Origin: Candidatus Zhuqueibacterota bacterium
GTDB lineage: Bacteria > Zhuqueibacterota > Zhuqueibacteria > Zhuqueibacterales > Zhuqueibacteraceae
DNA: 64,000 bases
Assembly (NCBI GenBank): GCA_022616415.1
Contig: JAKEEU010000256.1
Coordinates: 32,709-96,708, forward strand
Direction of reading: 5' to 3'
In this document: positions 25,434-33,819 of the stretch, piece after piece
How the letters are laid out: each line of letters starts with the position of its first letter
How positions within the stretch are numbered: the first letter of the stretch is position 1
Program-made: the position numbers and the translations under genes
Notes under the pieces: model-generated
Seen by the model: only the letters and a program-made list of their open reading frames with translations
What the model was told of the DNA's origin: nothing
Databases searched by the model: none

Positions 25434-26266
25434 TACTTTATTTCAAAAGTCAACGTCGCCCAATTCGATTCATAGTCGACGTCTTTTTGATTGCTGGGAA
25501 CCATGCGAATGAGCCGGATGTACCAATGGCCGTGCTCTTCGAGCTTGATCTTCGCCACGCCGTTCGCGTCCGTGCGTGTTGTGACGGCTTCTTCATGGCG
25601 CTCTTCGCCGTCCGAGGTTTTGGCATGCTCATGATGTCCCGCAAAATTGGCGTACACAAGTTCGTTCGCCAAAGGTTTGCCGTGGCTCAAGACCAGCACC
25701 TCCAACACCTCACCTTCCTTCAGAGTATAAGGATTCTGCAGCGGCACGATCTCAATCGGATATCCCAACCGCGCCTTAAAACCGTCGGAGCGTTTATCGC
25801 CGACTTGCACGACGGCTTTAATGTGCTTCGAATATAATTCGCGCGCGTCCTTTTCCAGCGCGTTACTTTTCCGGCGCGCCTCATACACGTCCAACACGCC
25901 GTCGTGTTGCAGGTATTCGTTGAAATCTTTCGCCGAGAGCGCGATCACCTTGGGCTTGGTCGAGACGCCGACGACATACGTGCCGGCGTCGCTCGTTTTC
26001 AAATCCAGCATCGAGGTGTTGCCGGCATCATGCCACTGCGAAGTGTCCGGATGAACTCGCTCACTGTTCGGGCCGGCGACACTGACGTCCTGCATCCGGT
26101 CGCGCGAGATCACGTTCTCGCTTTTGTCAAATGTGCCGTTGTACAAAGCGATGGTCGCCTGCGCGCGCGGCTTCAAAAAAAAGCTTTGCAGCTTCAAAAA
26201 CATGTCGTGCGCGCTGAGCACCGTCGCGCAGAGGCAAAGGATTGCAATGATGGAAAATTTTTTCAT
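25433..26266 (-). CDS. DUF4198 periplasmic protein, NikM-like
   Basis: The 277-residue protein has a strong Shine-Dalgarno (GGAGGA) and a signal peptide cleaved before AHDMF, which leaves a mature N-terminus with an early His typical of the family. It has two beta-sandwich parts: the DUF4198 core, and a C-terminal part with ADANGVAKIKL-like repeats similar to carboxypeptidase-regulatory folds (TRTDANGVAKIKLEEHGHW). A His/Glu-rich loop (GHHEHAKTSDGEERHEE) lies near residues 208-224. Family members are linked to Ni/Co uptake and other metal transport. Coupling to the CDF gene supports a metal-chaperone role. Confidence 0.85.
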   Translation of the reverse strand: MKKFSIIAILCLCATVLSAHDMFLKLQSFFLKPRAQATIALYNGTFDKSENVISRDRMQDVSVAGPNSERVHPDTSQWHDAGNTSMLDLKTSDAGTYVVGVSTKPKVIALSAKDFNEYLQHDGVLDVYEARRKSNALEKDARELYSKHIKAVVQVGDKRSDGFKARLGYPIEIVPLQNPYTLKEGEVLEVLVLSHGKPLANELVYANFAGHHEHAKTSDGEERHEEAVTTRTDANGVAKIKLEEHGHWYIRLIRMVPSNQKDVDYESNWATLTFEIK

Positions 26267-26311
26267 TGGGAGTTCCTCCTCGGTTTGAATGATAAAAGTA
26301 ATTTGTGCGTT

Positions 26312-27616
26312 TCAATGGGTTGGGCGCGACGGCATCACCAAAACCTTGTCGACGCGATGCCCGTCCATATCCATCACCTCGAAGCGCAAGCCGCCCCATT
26401 CAAAATGCTCGGTGGGCGAAGGGATGCGCTCCATGTGCATCATCACGAAACCGCCCAGGGTTTGATATTCGCCCATTTCTTCGTTGGGCAATTCGGCAAG
26501 CTGAAAATTTTTTTTGAATTCTTCGACCGGCAAGGCGCCGTCGATCAACCACGAGCCATCTTCGCGCCGAACAATCATCGGCGCGCTGGGCGCATCGCTG
26601 GAAGGAATGTCACCGACAATCGCTTCGAGAATGTCATTGAGCGTAATCAATCCCTGAATGCTACCGTATTCATCGATCACCAAAGCGATGTGCGTGCGGG
26701 TTTGCTTGAACAACTCCAGAACTTTGAAGGCGCGCATGCTCTCGGGCACGTACAACGGTTGGTGCGCTAACGTTTTTAGGTCGAAGGACTGTCCGGCCAG
26801 AATCGGCGCCAACAGATCTTTCACTTTGATAATGCCGAGAATGTGATCGAGACTGCCTTCGCAGACGGGAAAACGCGAACGTCCGCTGCCGGCTTTCTGC
26901 CCGATGGCTTCGCGCGAATCGTCAACCTCCAGCCAGATGATATCGGCGCGCCGCGTCATCAACGTGTTGACGCGCCGGTCGCCGAGATGAAACACGCGCT
27001 CGACCATGTCTTGCTCGGCTTTTTCAAACACGCCAGCTTGCTTGCCTTGCTCCAGCATGATCTTGATCTCGTCTTCGGTGATGGGCGGTGCGGTCGAAGG
27101 CTTGACGCCGAGCACGCGCAGCATGGCATTTGTCGAATGACTCAAAAAAGTCACTACCGGCGAAGCGGCCGTCGCCAGCAATCGCATGGGCTTGATCACC
27201 GCAGCGGCGATGCGCTCGGGATTGTTCAACGCCAGGCGTTTGGGCACCAGTTCGCCGATGATGAGAGAAAGATAAGTGATGGCCACGACGACGAGGCCCA
27301 AGCCAATCGCTTCGCTATAGGGCGCGAGCCAGGGAATCACGCGCACAGAACCGGCCAATTTTTCCGCAATGGTAGCGCCGCCATAAGCGCCCGCCAACAC
27401 GCCGATGAGCGTGATGCCGATTTGTACGGTGGACAGAAAACGCGTCGGATCATTCGTCAATTCCAACACCGTGCGCGCTTTATCATTGCCTTCGTTGGCC
27501 CATTGCCGCAGCCGTTCTTTGCGGGACGAAATGACGGCGGTCTCGGACATGGCGAAAACGCCGTTGGCAATGATCAAAAATAAAATGAACATGACTTCAA
27601 AGGTGAGCGCTGACAT
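26312..27616 (-). CDS. CNNM/CorC-family (DUF21-CBS-CorC_HlyC) transporter
   Basis: The ATG at 27616 gives 434 residues. The N-terminal DUF21 domain has three or four TM helices and the motif IIGELVPKRLALNNPE (about 115-130). A CBS pair follows at about 200-325 (FPVCEGSLDHILGIIKVKDL, IDEYGSIQGLITLNDIL), then a CorC_HlyC domain to the end. Proteins of this group export Mg or Co or control divalent-cation balance. A longer in-frame start exists but lacks support. The CusB-like adaptor ends 172 bases upstream and the DUF4198 gene starts 45 bases downstream, so this probably belongs to the metal cluster. Confidence 0.9.
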   Translation of the reverse strand: MSALTFEVMFILFLIIANGVFAMSETAVISSRKERLRQWANEGNDKARTVLELTNDPTRFLSTVQIGITLIGVLAGAYGGATIAEKLAGSVRVIPWLAPYSEAIGLGLVVVAITYLSLIIGELVPKRLALNNPERIAAAVIKPMRLLATAASPVVTFLSHSTNAMLRVLGVKPSTAPPITEDEIKIMLEQGKQAGVFEKAEQDMVERVFHLGDRRVNTLMTRRADIIWLEVDDSREAIGQKAGSGRSRFPVCEGSLDHILGIIKVKDLLAPILAGQSFDLKTLAHQPLYVPESMRAFKVLELFKQTRTHIALVIDEYGSIQGLITLNDILEAIVGDIPSSDAPSAPMIVRREDGSWLIDGALPVEEFKKNFQLAELPNEEMGEYQTLGGFVMMHMERIPSPTEHFEWGGLRFEVMDMDGHRVDKVLVMPSRPTH

Positions 27617-27788
27617 AGGCAATCCCGTGTTAAAGGAAAATTCTGTTTGACTTACTGACGGTTTTTTAGATGGCAAACCAACGATGGTTTTTTTGCCGAA
27701 GAATCTGCCGCCCTCATAATACATAAACGAGGTTAATTTGTCAACTTTTTTTGCGCCCGGTCAGCTTGGTGTCCCTTGATTTAGCGGC

Positions 27789-29315
27789 TCAATGCTCGTG
27801 CCCATGTCCCACCGGCACGGAAGTCGAAAGCGAAGCCAGCCGTACTTGATAGCCGCCAATCGTAACGACTCGCTCACCTTCGTTGATGCCACTGAGAATT
27901 TGCGTAAAGCCACGATCAGAAATTCCGGTTTGCAAAACCCGCTTGGCAAACGCCTCGCCCTCAACGTGCACATACGCGACCGGCGTGCCGCTATCGTCAA
28001 AAATCGCGCTCGCGGGAATCGCCAACGTTTCCACAGCGTCACCGGTTTGCACGGAGACCTCGGCGAACATGCCAACCTTCAACTGGTTATCAGGATTCTC
28101 CAACTCAAAAAGCGCCGGCACGGTGCGGGATTTTTCGTCAACGATGCTGCCGACAGAAATCAATTTGCCGTTGAGTTGGTCGACGCGAAATTCTTGCTCG
28201 TAGCCTTCCACTTTGAAGGAAGCGCCGGTGGCCGCTTTCACTCGCGCTAGGAGCGCCAGTGGAATATTCGCCTTAAGCCAAACGCGCTTGGGATTGGAAA
28301 TGGTGAAAAGCTTTTTGCCGGTCTCAACCGTTTCGCCAAGATGAAAATGAATTTCTTCGATGATGCCGGCAATCGGCGCTTTGAGATGAAAATGCGGTGT
28401 ATCGCCGCCGTCCCCCGCTGCATTCCCGAAATCCACTTGTTGCGCGATCACTTCGTAGCCGGCGCGCTTCGCTTCGAATCGCAACTTCGCTTCATCGAGC
28501 CGCTTTTGAGAAATTGCCTGTTTCTCGAAAAGTCGCTGGGCGCGCTCGAATTCTGCTTTGGCCAGCAGATATTCATTGCGCACATTGTTGAGGCCGGCTT
28601 CGGTATTTGCCGGCGGCGAGATCACTGCGAGCACCGCGCCCTTTTGCACCCACGCGCCAACCGAAGGAAGATTAGCGTTTTGATCGGCGAGAATAACGCC
28701 ATTCACCAGCGCCGGCACTTCGGCATGCCACTGCGCCTTAGGCAAAATTTCACCGACCGCCTTTACCGAGCCGGAGAGCTTGTGCGTCTGCGCCGGTTCG
28801 GTGCGAAAATCAATCTTCCACTGTTGCTCTTTGAGGAACGTGATCAATTCTTCGCTCGTCGCGGTCTCTTCTTCGTGCGGGATGGCGGCTTCGTCAGCAA
28901 AGACGCGCACGTTCGGCACGTGAATGATATCCGCAACCTGCTGCCCTTCGAGCCGCAATTCCATATCATAAACACCGGCTTCGGAGAATTTCACAAGCGG
29001 CCGGAAGATACCGGGATAACTCGGCGATTCAGCGATGACGGTAACTTCACTACCGCCGGCATTTTTGAAAACACAAGTGACACGGCCTTGTGTCACCGGC
29101 TTAAAATCTTTCAAGTCGGAAAGATGCACGGCGAATGCCGCTTCTTGCCCCGCAATAAGTGCGGGGTACTCCATAAATAACTCGGTTTTCTCCGTCCACA
29201 ACGTGACGGAAGTGCCTTCATGCTCGTGTTCGGTTGTGGCCTCGTTGCGGCTTTGACAGCCGAGGCAAAGGGCAAAGAGTAAAAGGCAAAAAGAAAAAAG
29301 CAAAGAGCGTAACAT
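27789..29315 (-). CDS. CusB-like RND periplasmic adaptor lipoprotein
   Basis: ATG 29315 (GGAG upstream, 13 bases after the TolC stop) gives 508 residues. The lipobox LCLGC anchors it to the membrane. A His/Glu-rich segment follows (TEHEHEG), then a beta domain (about 40-150), a lipoyl/hairpin segment (about 205-320, with LAKAEFERAQRLFEKQAIS), a beta-barrel and a membrane-proximal domain ending in the His-rich tail GHGHEH. The His clusters point to metal capture, as in CusB. It would link the TolC protein upstream to the CusA-like pump at 13848-16961. Confidence 0.92.
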   Translation of the reverse strand: MLRSLLFSFCLLLFALCLGCQSRNEATTEHEHEGTSVTLWTEKTELFMEYPALIAGQEAAFAVHLSDLKDFKPVTQGRVTCVFKNAGGSEVTVIAESPSYPGIFRPLVKFSEAGVYDMELRLEGQQVADIIHVPNVRVFADEAAIPHEEETATSEELITFLKEQQWKIDFRTEPAQTHKLSGSVKAVGEILPKAQWHAEVPALVNGVILADQNANLPSVGAWVQKGAVLAVISPPANTEAGLNNVRNEYLLAKAEFERAQRLFEKQAISQKRLDEAKLRFEAKRAGYEVIAQQVDFGNAAGDGGDTPHFHLKAPIAGIIEEIHFHLGETVETGKKLFTISNPKRVWLKANIPLALLARVKAATGASFKVEGYEQEFRVDQLNGKLISVGSIVDEKSRTVPALFELENPDNQLKVGMFAEVSVQTGDAVETLAIPASAIFDDSGTPVAYVHVEGEAFAKRVLQTGISDRGFTQILSGINEGERVVTIGGYQVRLASLSTSVPVGHGHEH

Positions 29316-29328
29316 GATTTTTCTCCGT

Positions 29329-30570
29329 TTAAAAATTCGCCATCGAAGTTGCGGCGGCTTTCTCCAATTCGAAAATGCTGAGTTGGTATTGCAACAATAA
29401 ATCAAATCGGGTTTGAAAGGCTTCACTATATGCACGAACGCCGTCGAGCAGCTCGATGAGCGGCATTTCGCCTTCGGCATACGAGAATTGTGCGATCTGC
29501 AACACGGATTCCGGTTGTTCGGCGGTGCGCGCTTCTAACAATTCACGGTAGAGACGATAGCGGCCGTAAGCTTGTCGAACTTCCAGCGCCACTTGTTTTT
29601 CCAACAAGTCTGTTGCCGTGATCTGTTGCTCATGAGCGGCGCGGGCGCTGCGCACTTCGCCTTGATTGCGGTCGAAGAGCGGGAAGCCGAGGTTGATCTG
29701 TATCACCGCGCCTTTGAAATCATCCACCTGCTTTTTGTAACCGGCGGAAATGCTGGCCGCCGGCAATTGTTGCCATTTGGCCGCGCTCAATGCCGCTTGC
29801 TTGCTGCGCGATATGGCGCGCGCCGCTTGCAAGTCAGGACGATTTTGCATCGCGTGTGCGAGCAGCTTTTCCAAATTTATTTCTGTGGCAGGAGTTTGAA
29901 AATCACTGACCGGTTCAAACTGCATCTCGCTCTGCGTCGGGTCGAGCAAAAAAGCCAGTCGCCGCCGGCTGTTGATGAATTCCACCTGCGCTTCGCTGGC
30001 AGCCTTTTGGTAGCGTTGCTGTTCCAAAGCGATGCGCTGCTGCTCGTAACCGGAGATGTCGCCATCCGTCAACCGAATTTTGCCTGTGGTCGCGGCTTGT
30101 CGAAAGACAGCGGCTGCTTTTTGCCAAGCCTGATAACTTTGGCTGGAGTAATAGCATTCGATAAACGCTTTCTGTGCTTCGAATGTCACCAAGCGCTGCA
30201 CGTTGGCAAGAGCGAGGTTCGAGGCTTCAACTTGTGCTTCTGCCGCGTTGGTTTGTGACCAACGGTTCCAAAGAAAATTCAGCGGCAGGCCGGCGGAGAA
30301 GATTTCTTCGCCGCCTTTTAACTCGCCGAACTTGAGATCTTCTCTGTAATAAGAAAGCACGGGATTGGGCAACAGGCCGGCGGTGGTTTTATGTCCCAAC
30401 GCCTGCTCAATCGCATAACGTTGAATTTGCAATGCAGGATAATTTGCCAGCGCGCGCTCGACGGCCTGCAACAAAGTTAAAGTTTGCGCCGGCTCCATCT
30501 CTTGTGGAATTGCAATAAAAGAAAAGCCAAGCAAGAAAAGAAGGCAAGCGACGAGTTGAATGTATTTCAA
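29329..30570 (-). CDS. TolC-family outer-membrane efflux protein (CusC/CzcC-like)
   Basis: The start is TTG at 30570; GGAGG lies eight bases before it and no ATG fits as well. The 413-residue protein has a signal peptide and two OEP repeats of long helices, such as NAAEAQVEASNLALANVQR and SRSKQAALSAAKWQQLP, and LEVRQAYGRYRLYRELLEAR near the C-terminal repeat. It is the outer-membrane channel of a metal-type tripartite pump. The CusB-like adaptor gene follows by 13 bases, while the cognate RND gene appears to be the last gene of the cluster. Confidence 0.9.
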   Translation of the reverse strand: MKYIQLVACLLFLLGFSFIAIPQEMEPAQTLTLLQAVERALANYPALQIQRYAIEQALGHKTTAGLLPNPVLSYYREDLKFGELKGGEEIFSAGLPLNFLWNRWSQTNAAEAQVEASNLALANVQRLVTFEAQKAFIECYYSSQSYQAWQKAAAVFRQAATTGKIRLTDGDISGYEQQRIALEQQRYQKAASEAQVEFINSRRRLAFLLDPTQSEMQFEPVSDFQTPATEINLEKLLAHAMQNRPDLQAARAISRSKQAALSAAKWQQLPAASISAGYKKQVDDFKGAVIQINLGFPLFDRNQGEVRSARAAHEQQITATDLLEKQVALEVRQAYGRYRLYRELLEARTAEQPESVLQIAQFSYAEGEMPLIELLDGVRAYSEAFQTRFDLLLQYQLSIFELEKAAATSMANF

Positions 30571-30682
30571 GACGAAATCCTCCGCTTGTTTACATTTTAG
30601 AAAAAGAAATAGTGCTCCGATTATCTCTTGCGAGATTCATTCAAGTCAAAACGGAAAAAGATAAAAATAGAGGAGAGGAAGA

Positions 30683-31135
30683 TCAGGCAAGCGGAGGCGA
30701 AAGGCCTGTAGCGGTTAGAGCGAAATAATTTCGGGCGGTTTGAGTTGGTGGAAGTTTGAGGACAATTTTGACGACAGAATTGGGGGGAGAATTTTCAACA
30801 AAGGGCGAAACGAAGAAATCGATCTGCGGCACAAATTTACCGGGAGTGAAAATTTGCCCGAAATGCGCTGCGATAGCAGCTTGCATTTTCTCGAATAGCT
30901 GTGAGCCTTCGAAAAGATGCAAGCCGTCCGGCAAATCGTGATGATCTTGCTCAAATTCCTGTGCATGCGAAGCAACCGCCGAAACGTGCGAATGATAAAA
31001 ATCGCCTTTTATTTCGGCGTGATCCTCTCCGGCATGCTGATGAAACCACGGCGCGAGAAAGCAAGCAACGAGGTGCGCGATGATCAACGCACTGGCCAAG
31101 CAGTACTTGCGCTTTTGGAGAAGTGAGTAAGCCAT
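30683..31135 (-). CDS. His-rich membrane-anchored protein upstream of the metal-efflux genes
   Basis: I do not recognise a family for this 150-residue protein. It has a basic start, one hydrophobic helix (LASALIIAHLVACFLAPWF, about 14-32), and then a periplasmic section dense in His: HQHAGEDHAE, HSHVSAVASHAQEF, DHHDLPDGLH. The C-terminal half is hydrophobic-basic with Pro. ATG 31135 is preferred to a TTG two codons earlier; neither has a clear Shine-Dalgarno. It ends 112 bases before the TolC gene on the same strand. The His clusters suggest metal binding, perhaps as a buffer for the CusCBA-like pump. Confidence 0.65.
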   Translation of the reverse strand: MAYSLLQKRKYCLASALIIAHLVACFLAPWFHQHAGEDHAEIKGDFYHSHVSAVASHAQEFEQDHHDLPDGLHLFEGSQLFEKMQAAIAAHFGQIFTPGKFVPQIDFFVSPFVENSPPNSVVKIVLKLPPTQTARNYFALTATGLSPPLA

Positions 31136-31203
31136 ATTCAAAATATAAGAAAGGCAGCCAGAATAACAAGCATTTTCTATGGCAAATCATTACAAATCCT
31201 TAT

Positions 31204-31261
31204 CGGAGAATAAAATGAAATCCTCAAGAATAGTCATCATCGGCGGCGGATTTGCCGGCGT
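31204..31261 (+). pseudogene. Duplicated 5' fragment of an NDH-2-type oxidoreductase gene
   Basis: Fifty-eight bases here, including CGGAGAATAAAATG and the codons for MKSSRIVIIGGGFAG, are identical to 36425-36482. After the GCGT the sequences part. Similarity with mismatches extends about ten bases upstream. The rest of the 31142-31461 gap holds no gene that I can support. One minus-strand stretch near 31290-31395 reads like a protein end (FHEYAPDFTKHFEQAAEA), which may be another remnant. Confidence 0.75.
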
Positions 31262-31461
31262 TTTTTTCAAAATAATGAGAACACGTCAAGCTTCTGCCGC
31301 CTGTTCGAAATGCTTGGTAAAATCAGGCGCGTACTCGTGAAAAATGGTTTGGAAAATGATGCCTCTTGAAGTTGTGAAGTCAAACGTGTATATTCGAGTT
31401 GCTTCATGAAAAACATTAATTTCCATTTACAAGAAAACATTGTTCGCGAGGTTGATCAGCC

Positions 31462-31623
31462 ATGACATGGTTGGAATGGTTCGAGCTGTTCAGCTACGTG
31501 GTGACCATTTTCGGTTTACCATTGGCTATTCTGATTTTTCTTTACGAGCAAAGAAAAGAGCGCCAAAACGACGAAGAAGAGCTGGCGAAGACGAAGATTT
31601 TCAAAAGCACATCCAAAAAATAG
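31462..31623 (+). CDS. Short single-helix membrane protein, probably truncated
   Basis: This 53-residue reading frame begins MTWLEWFELFSYVVTIFGLP, forms one TM helix to FLYEQRK, and continues with an acidic stretch, RQNDEEELAKTKIF, ending at TAG 31621. I recall longer proteins (about 170-190 residues) that begin in this way, with a TM helix, EQRKER and an acidic run, and then continue with a cytoplasmic domain. The gene is therefore probably a 5' fragment, in line with the other debris around it. Repeat A copy 3 starts 40 bases after the stop. Confidence 0.45.
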   Translation: MTWLEWFELFSYVVTIFGLPLAILIFLYEQRKERQNDEEELAKTKIFKSTSKK

Positions 31624-31662
31624 CGCAGCAAGTCTGTCAAAAGTAAAATCGCCATGACTACA

Positions 31663-31708
31663 GTGAAGTCGGACTTGCACCCATTCTGCCGTGCAAGTCC
31701 GACTTCGC
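31663..31708 (+). repeat. Hairpin repeat family A, copy 3
   Basis: The arms GTGAAGTCGGACTTGCAC and GTGCAAGTCCGACTTCGC are perfect over 17 bases around a ten-base loop; this is the tightest copy of the family. It lies between two converging reading frames (31623 + and 31743 -) and could act as a terminator stem, although no T-run follows. Confidence 0.75.
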
Positions 31709-31742
31709 AGCATGACCTGATCGTCATTATCCTCTTGCTTTA

Positions 31743-33053
31743 TCATTTTCCGAGCTGATCGGCAAGACGCGGCGCGGCTTCATCCGCAGAGTGATTGGTC
31801 TTTGCGATTGCGCCGCTGCGCCGGCCGGCGGGGTGAGTTACGGCGACCTCGAAAATCTTGCCGCGCCGCGTACGGCGAATCATGAACTCCGTGTCGCCGA
31901 TTTGATGGATTTCGTTGACTTGGGGCACACGGCCAAATTGCCGAATCAACCATGCGGAAATAGTTCCGTGCGCATCAGGCAAAGCGAGACCGAGCTTGCT
32001 CGCCACCTCTTCCACCGGCACGCCGCCACCCACCATCCACGTGCCGCCGCTGAATTGATGGAACAGGCGCGGCAGGCGGTCGAACTCATCTTCCAGCTCG
32101 CCGACGAGCTCCTCGATAACGTCTTCCAGAGTCACGAGTCCGAGTGTCTTGCCGTCCTTGCCGCGCACGATGGCGATATGCTCGTGTCGCTCGACAAACA
32201 CCTTCAACAACTCGGCTGCTGATTCCTCCGGCGCAACGAAATGAACCGGCCGGATAATGCCGCACAGACTGCGGTCGGCGGGGTTGGTCCGCGCGTGATA
32301 AATGATCTCTTTGAAATTCACGTAACCGAGCACGCGATCATGATCATCCTGCTCACAAATCGGGAAGCGCGTGTGCGGATCAAGATGCGCGGTAATGATG
32401 GCCTCAGTCAGGCTTTGCGAAGCGGAAAGGAACGTCACTTGCTCAACAGGGATCATGACTTGGTGGGCGCGCTTTTCGGAGAGCCGGAAAGCGCCTTGAA
32501 TGATGCGCTCTTGTTGTGGGTTGATGAGATTGGAGAGCCGCGCCAATCCCGCCAGCGCCGATATTTCCTCGAGCGTGGCAGGAGTTTGTGAAGGCGTTCG
32601 CTTGGGCGCGAACGGTTTGTTGACGAGATGGATGAAAGAGATCAGCGGCTTGAACAAACGAATCAAGAAAGCCAGAGGGTATGCGAGCACGGGAGCGAGC
32701 CGGCTATTGAAACGAACGCCCATCGTCTTGGGCAGAATCTCCGTGAATTGGAGCATGAGATAAGTGAACACCAGCGAAAAGAGCACGATTCCTTCGACGC
32801 CAAAAAACATTTCAAATTGCGCGCCGGCCAGTGTCGCTCCGATGGTATGTGCGGCGGTGTTCAGAATCAAAATTACGGCGATCGGCCGTTCGATATGCGT
32901 TTTAAAGTTTTGCCAAATGGCGCCGATTTTGGGCTGGCGGCTCGAAAGACTGGCGACCTGGCTGGGCGTGAGGCTCAACACAACGGCTTCAAACAAGGAA
33001 CATAGAGCCGAAATGAACAGAGCAACGAGTACGCTGGCAATGAATATAATCAT
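31743..33053 (-). CDS. CNNM/CorC-family transporter, second paralogue
   Basis: The 436-residue protein has a DUF21 membrane domain (residues about 1-150, with LMLQFTEILPKTMGVRFNS), a CBS pair (about 205-325, including TLGLVTLEDVIEELVGELEDE) and a CorC_HlyC domain (about 335-410, starting GGTWMVGGGVPVEEVASKL). It differs clearly from the protein at 26312-27616, so it is not a recent copy. The ATG overlaps the stop of the small membrane gene upstream (ATGA). Role in divalent-cation export is inferred from the family. Confidence 0.9.
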   Translation of the reverse strand: MIIFIASVLVALFISALCSLFEAVVLSLTPSQVASLSSRQPKIGAIWQNFKTHIERPIAVILILNTAAHTIGATLAGAQFEMFFGVEGIVLFSLVFTYLMLQFTEILPKTMGVRFNSRLAPVLAYPLAFLIRLFKPLISFIHLVNKPFAPKRTPSQTPATLEEISALAGLARLSNLINPQQERIIQGAFRLSEKRAHQVMIPVEQVTFLSASQSLTEAIITAHLDPHTRFPICEQDDHDRVLGYVNFKEIIYHARTNPADRSLCGIIRPVHFVAPEESAAELLKVFVERHEHIAIVRGKDGKTLGLVTLEDVIEELVGELEDEFDRLPRLFHQFSGGTWMVGGGVPVEEVASKLGLALPDAHGTISAWLIRQFGRVPQVNEIHQIGDTEFMIRRTRRGKIFEVAVTHPAGRRSGAIAKTNHSADEAAPRLADQLGK

Positions 33054-33385
33054 ATTCTCACGCTTTCTATTTTTTGTGGGAAGTTTGGACTTTCTCGTTC
33101 ACACGCGTATTGCGGAAAAGAAAGTCCGCGCTCCCTTTTTTCTTCATCCGCTTTTGAGGTTGGAATTGTGCGCAAATGCTCCTCAAATTCCTGGCGCATT
33201 TGGCGTTGGCGCTGCCAATCTTTATAACCAAAAAACAGCAGTGTACCGAAAAAAATCAGGATGATGATCGTTAGCAGCCAGCCTTGCTTGGTGGTTAGAG
33301 TCAGGCCGCTCTCTTTCCTGGCATTATCTGATTCCGTAGTCAGAACGGCTTGGCGTTTGTCATCATCTTTTTTGCTCATGTGCAT
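33050..33385 (-). CDS. Small single-TM protein with a repeat-derived C-terminus
   Basis: This 111-residue protein has a charged N-terminus, one TM helix (TKQGWLLTIIILIFFGTLLF, about 32-51) and a coiled-coil-like charged stretch (WQRQRQMRQEFEEHLR). The last 25 or so residues, from RGLSFPQYACERE on, are encoded by hairpin repeat B copy 3 in reverse (33078-33135), so the natural C-terminus has been replaced. AGGGA lies about nine bases before the ATG. The stop overlaps the start of the CNNM gene, and coupling of the two persists in spite of the insertion. Function unknown. Confidence 0.6.
   Translation of the reverse strand: MHMSKKDDDKRQAVLTTESDNARKESGLTLTTKQGWLLTIIILIFFGTLLFFGYKDWQRQRQMRQEFEEHLRTIPTSKADEEKRERGLSFPQYACERESPNFPQKIESVRI
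33078..33135 (-). repeat. Hairpin repeat family B, copy 3, inside a reading frame
   Basis: Read on the - strand this is GGGAGCGCGGACTTTCTT ... CGCGTGTGAACGAGAAAG ... TTCCC, matching copy 1 at 8515-8571 over nearly its full length. It lies within the 3' end of the 111-residue gene. Confidence 0.7.
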
Positions 33386-33427
33386 AATTTTTTGTCCCTG
33401 ATTTACATGCGTAAAATTTAAGAAACC

Positions 33428-33464
33428 AAAAGAGCGGAGGCAGTCCGTTAGCCGCCGCTCTTTT
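33428..33464. terminator. Bidirectional intrinsic terminator
   Basis: AAAAGAGCGG (33428) pairs with CCGCTCTTTT (33455) around a 17-base loop, giving an A-run and a T-run on either side. It separates the 80-residue gene ending at 33490 from the CNNM operon beginning at 33385. Confidence 0.75.
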
Positions 33465-33489
33465 CAATTCTCCACCGCACGAGGCTAAG

Positions 33490-33732
33490 TCATCGAGGGT
33501 GCTTTTGCTCTTTCTTCCCGGCATTGGGTAGAGAGATTTTCGGCGACATGTTCACGGCTTTGGAGGAAACGTCGAACGCGGTGAACGATTCGTGGTCCGG
33601 CTCGTCGATCACGCGCACATAATTTCGAGCTGGCGGCTTCCGTAATGCTCGCTTGGCTGCGGCATAAAGAGCGCCGTTGGCGCTTTTGAAATAGCCGGTT
33701 TTGGCGAGCTGGTTTAAGAGACGTTTGTTCAT
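33490..33732 (-). CDS. Small basic protein of unknown function
   Basis: This 80-residue reading frame starts at ATG 33732 with AGGTG seven bases upstream. It is basic and helical at the N-terminus (MNKRLLNQLAKTGYFKSANG, LYAAAKRALRK) and ends in a Pro/Lys-rich tail. I do not recognise a family. A second frame overlaps the same stretch but has a less protein-like composition. It is followed by a clear terminator at 33428-33464, which supports a real transcription unit. Confidence 0.5.
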   Translation of the reverse strand: MNKRLLNQLAKTGYFKSANGALYAAAKRALRKPPARNYVRVIDEPDHESFTAFDVSSKAVNMSPKISLPNAGKKEQKHPR

Positions 33733-33819
33733 GAGGCACCTATGTTATGAAGTTAGTCATAAACCAAGCGGCAAGAGTTTGGTTAAATGAAGAAAACACC
33801 ATCCCGCAACCTGAATTTT

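Noticed and set aside
33485..33739. Alternative 84-codon frame overlapping the 80-residue gene at 33490
   Set aside because: Its composition is Arg/Ser-rich like a shadow frame, and the other frame has a better start signal.
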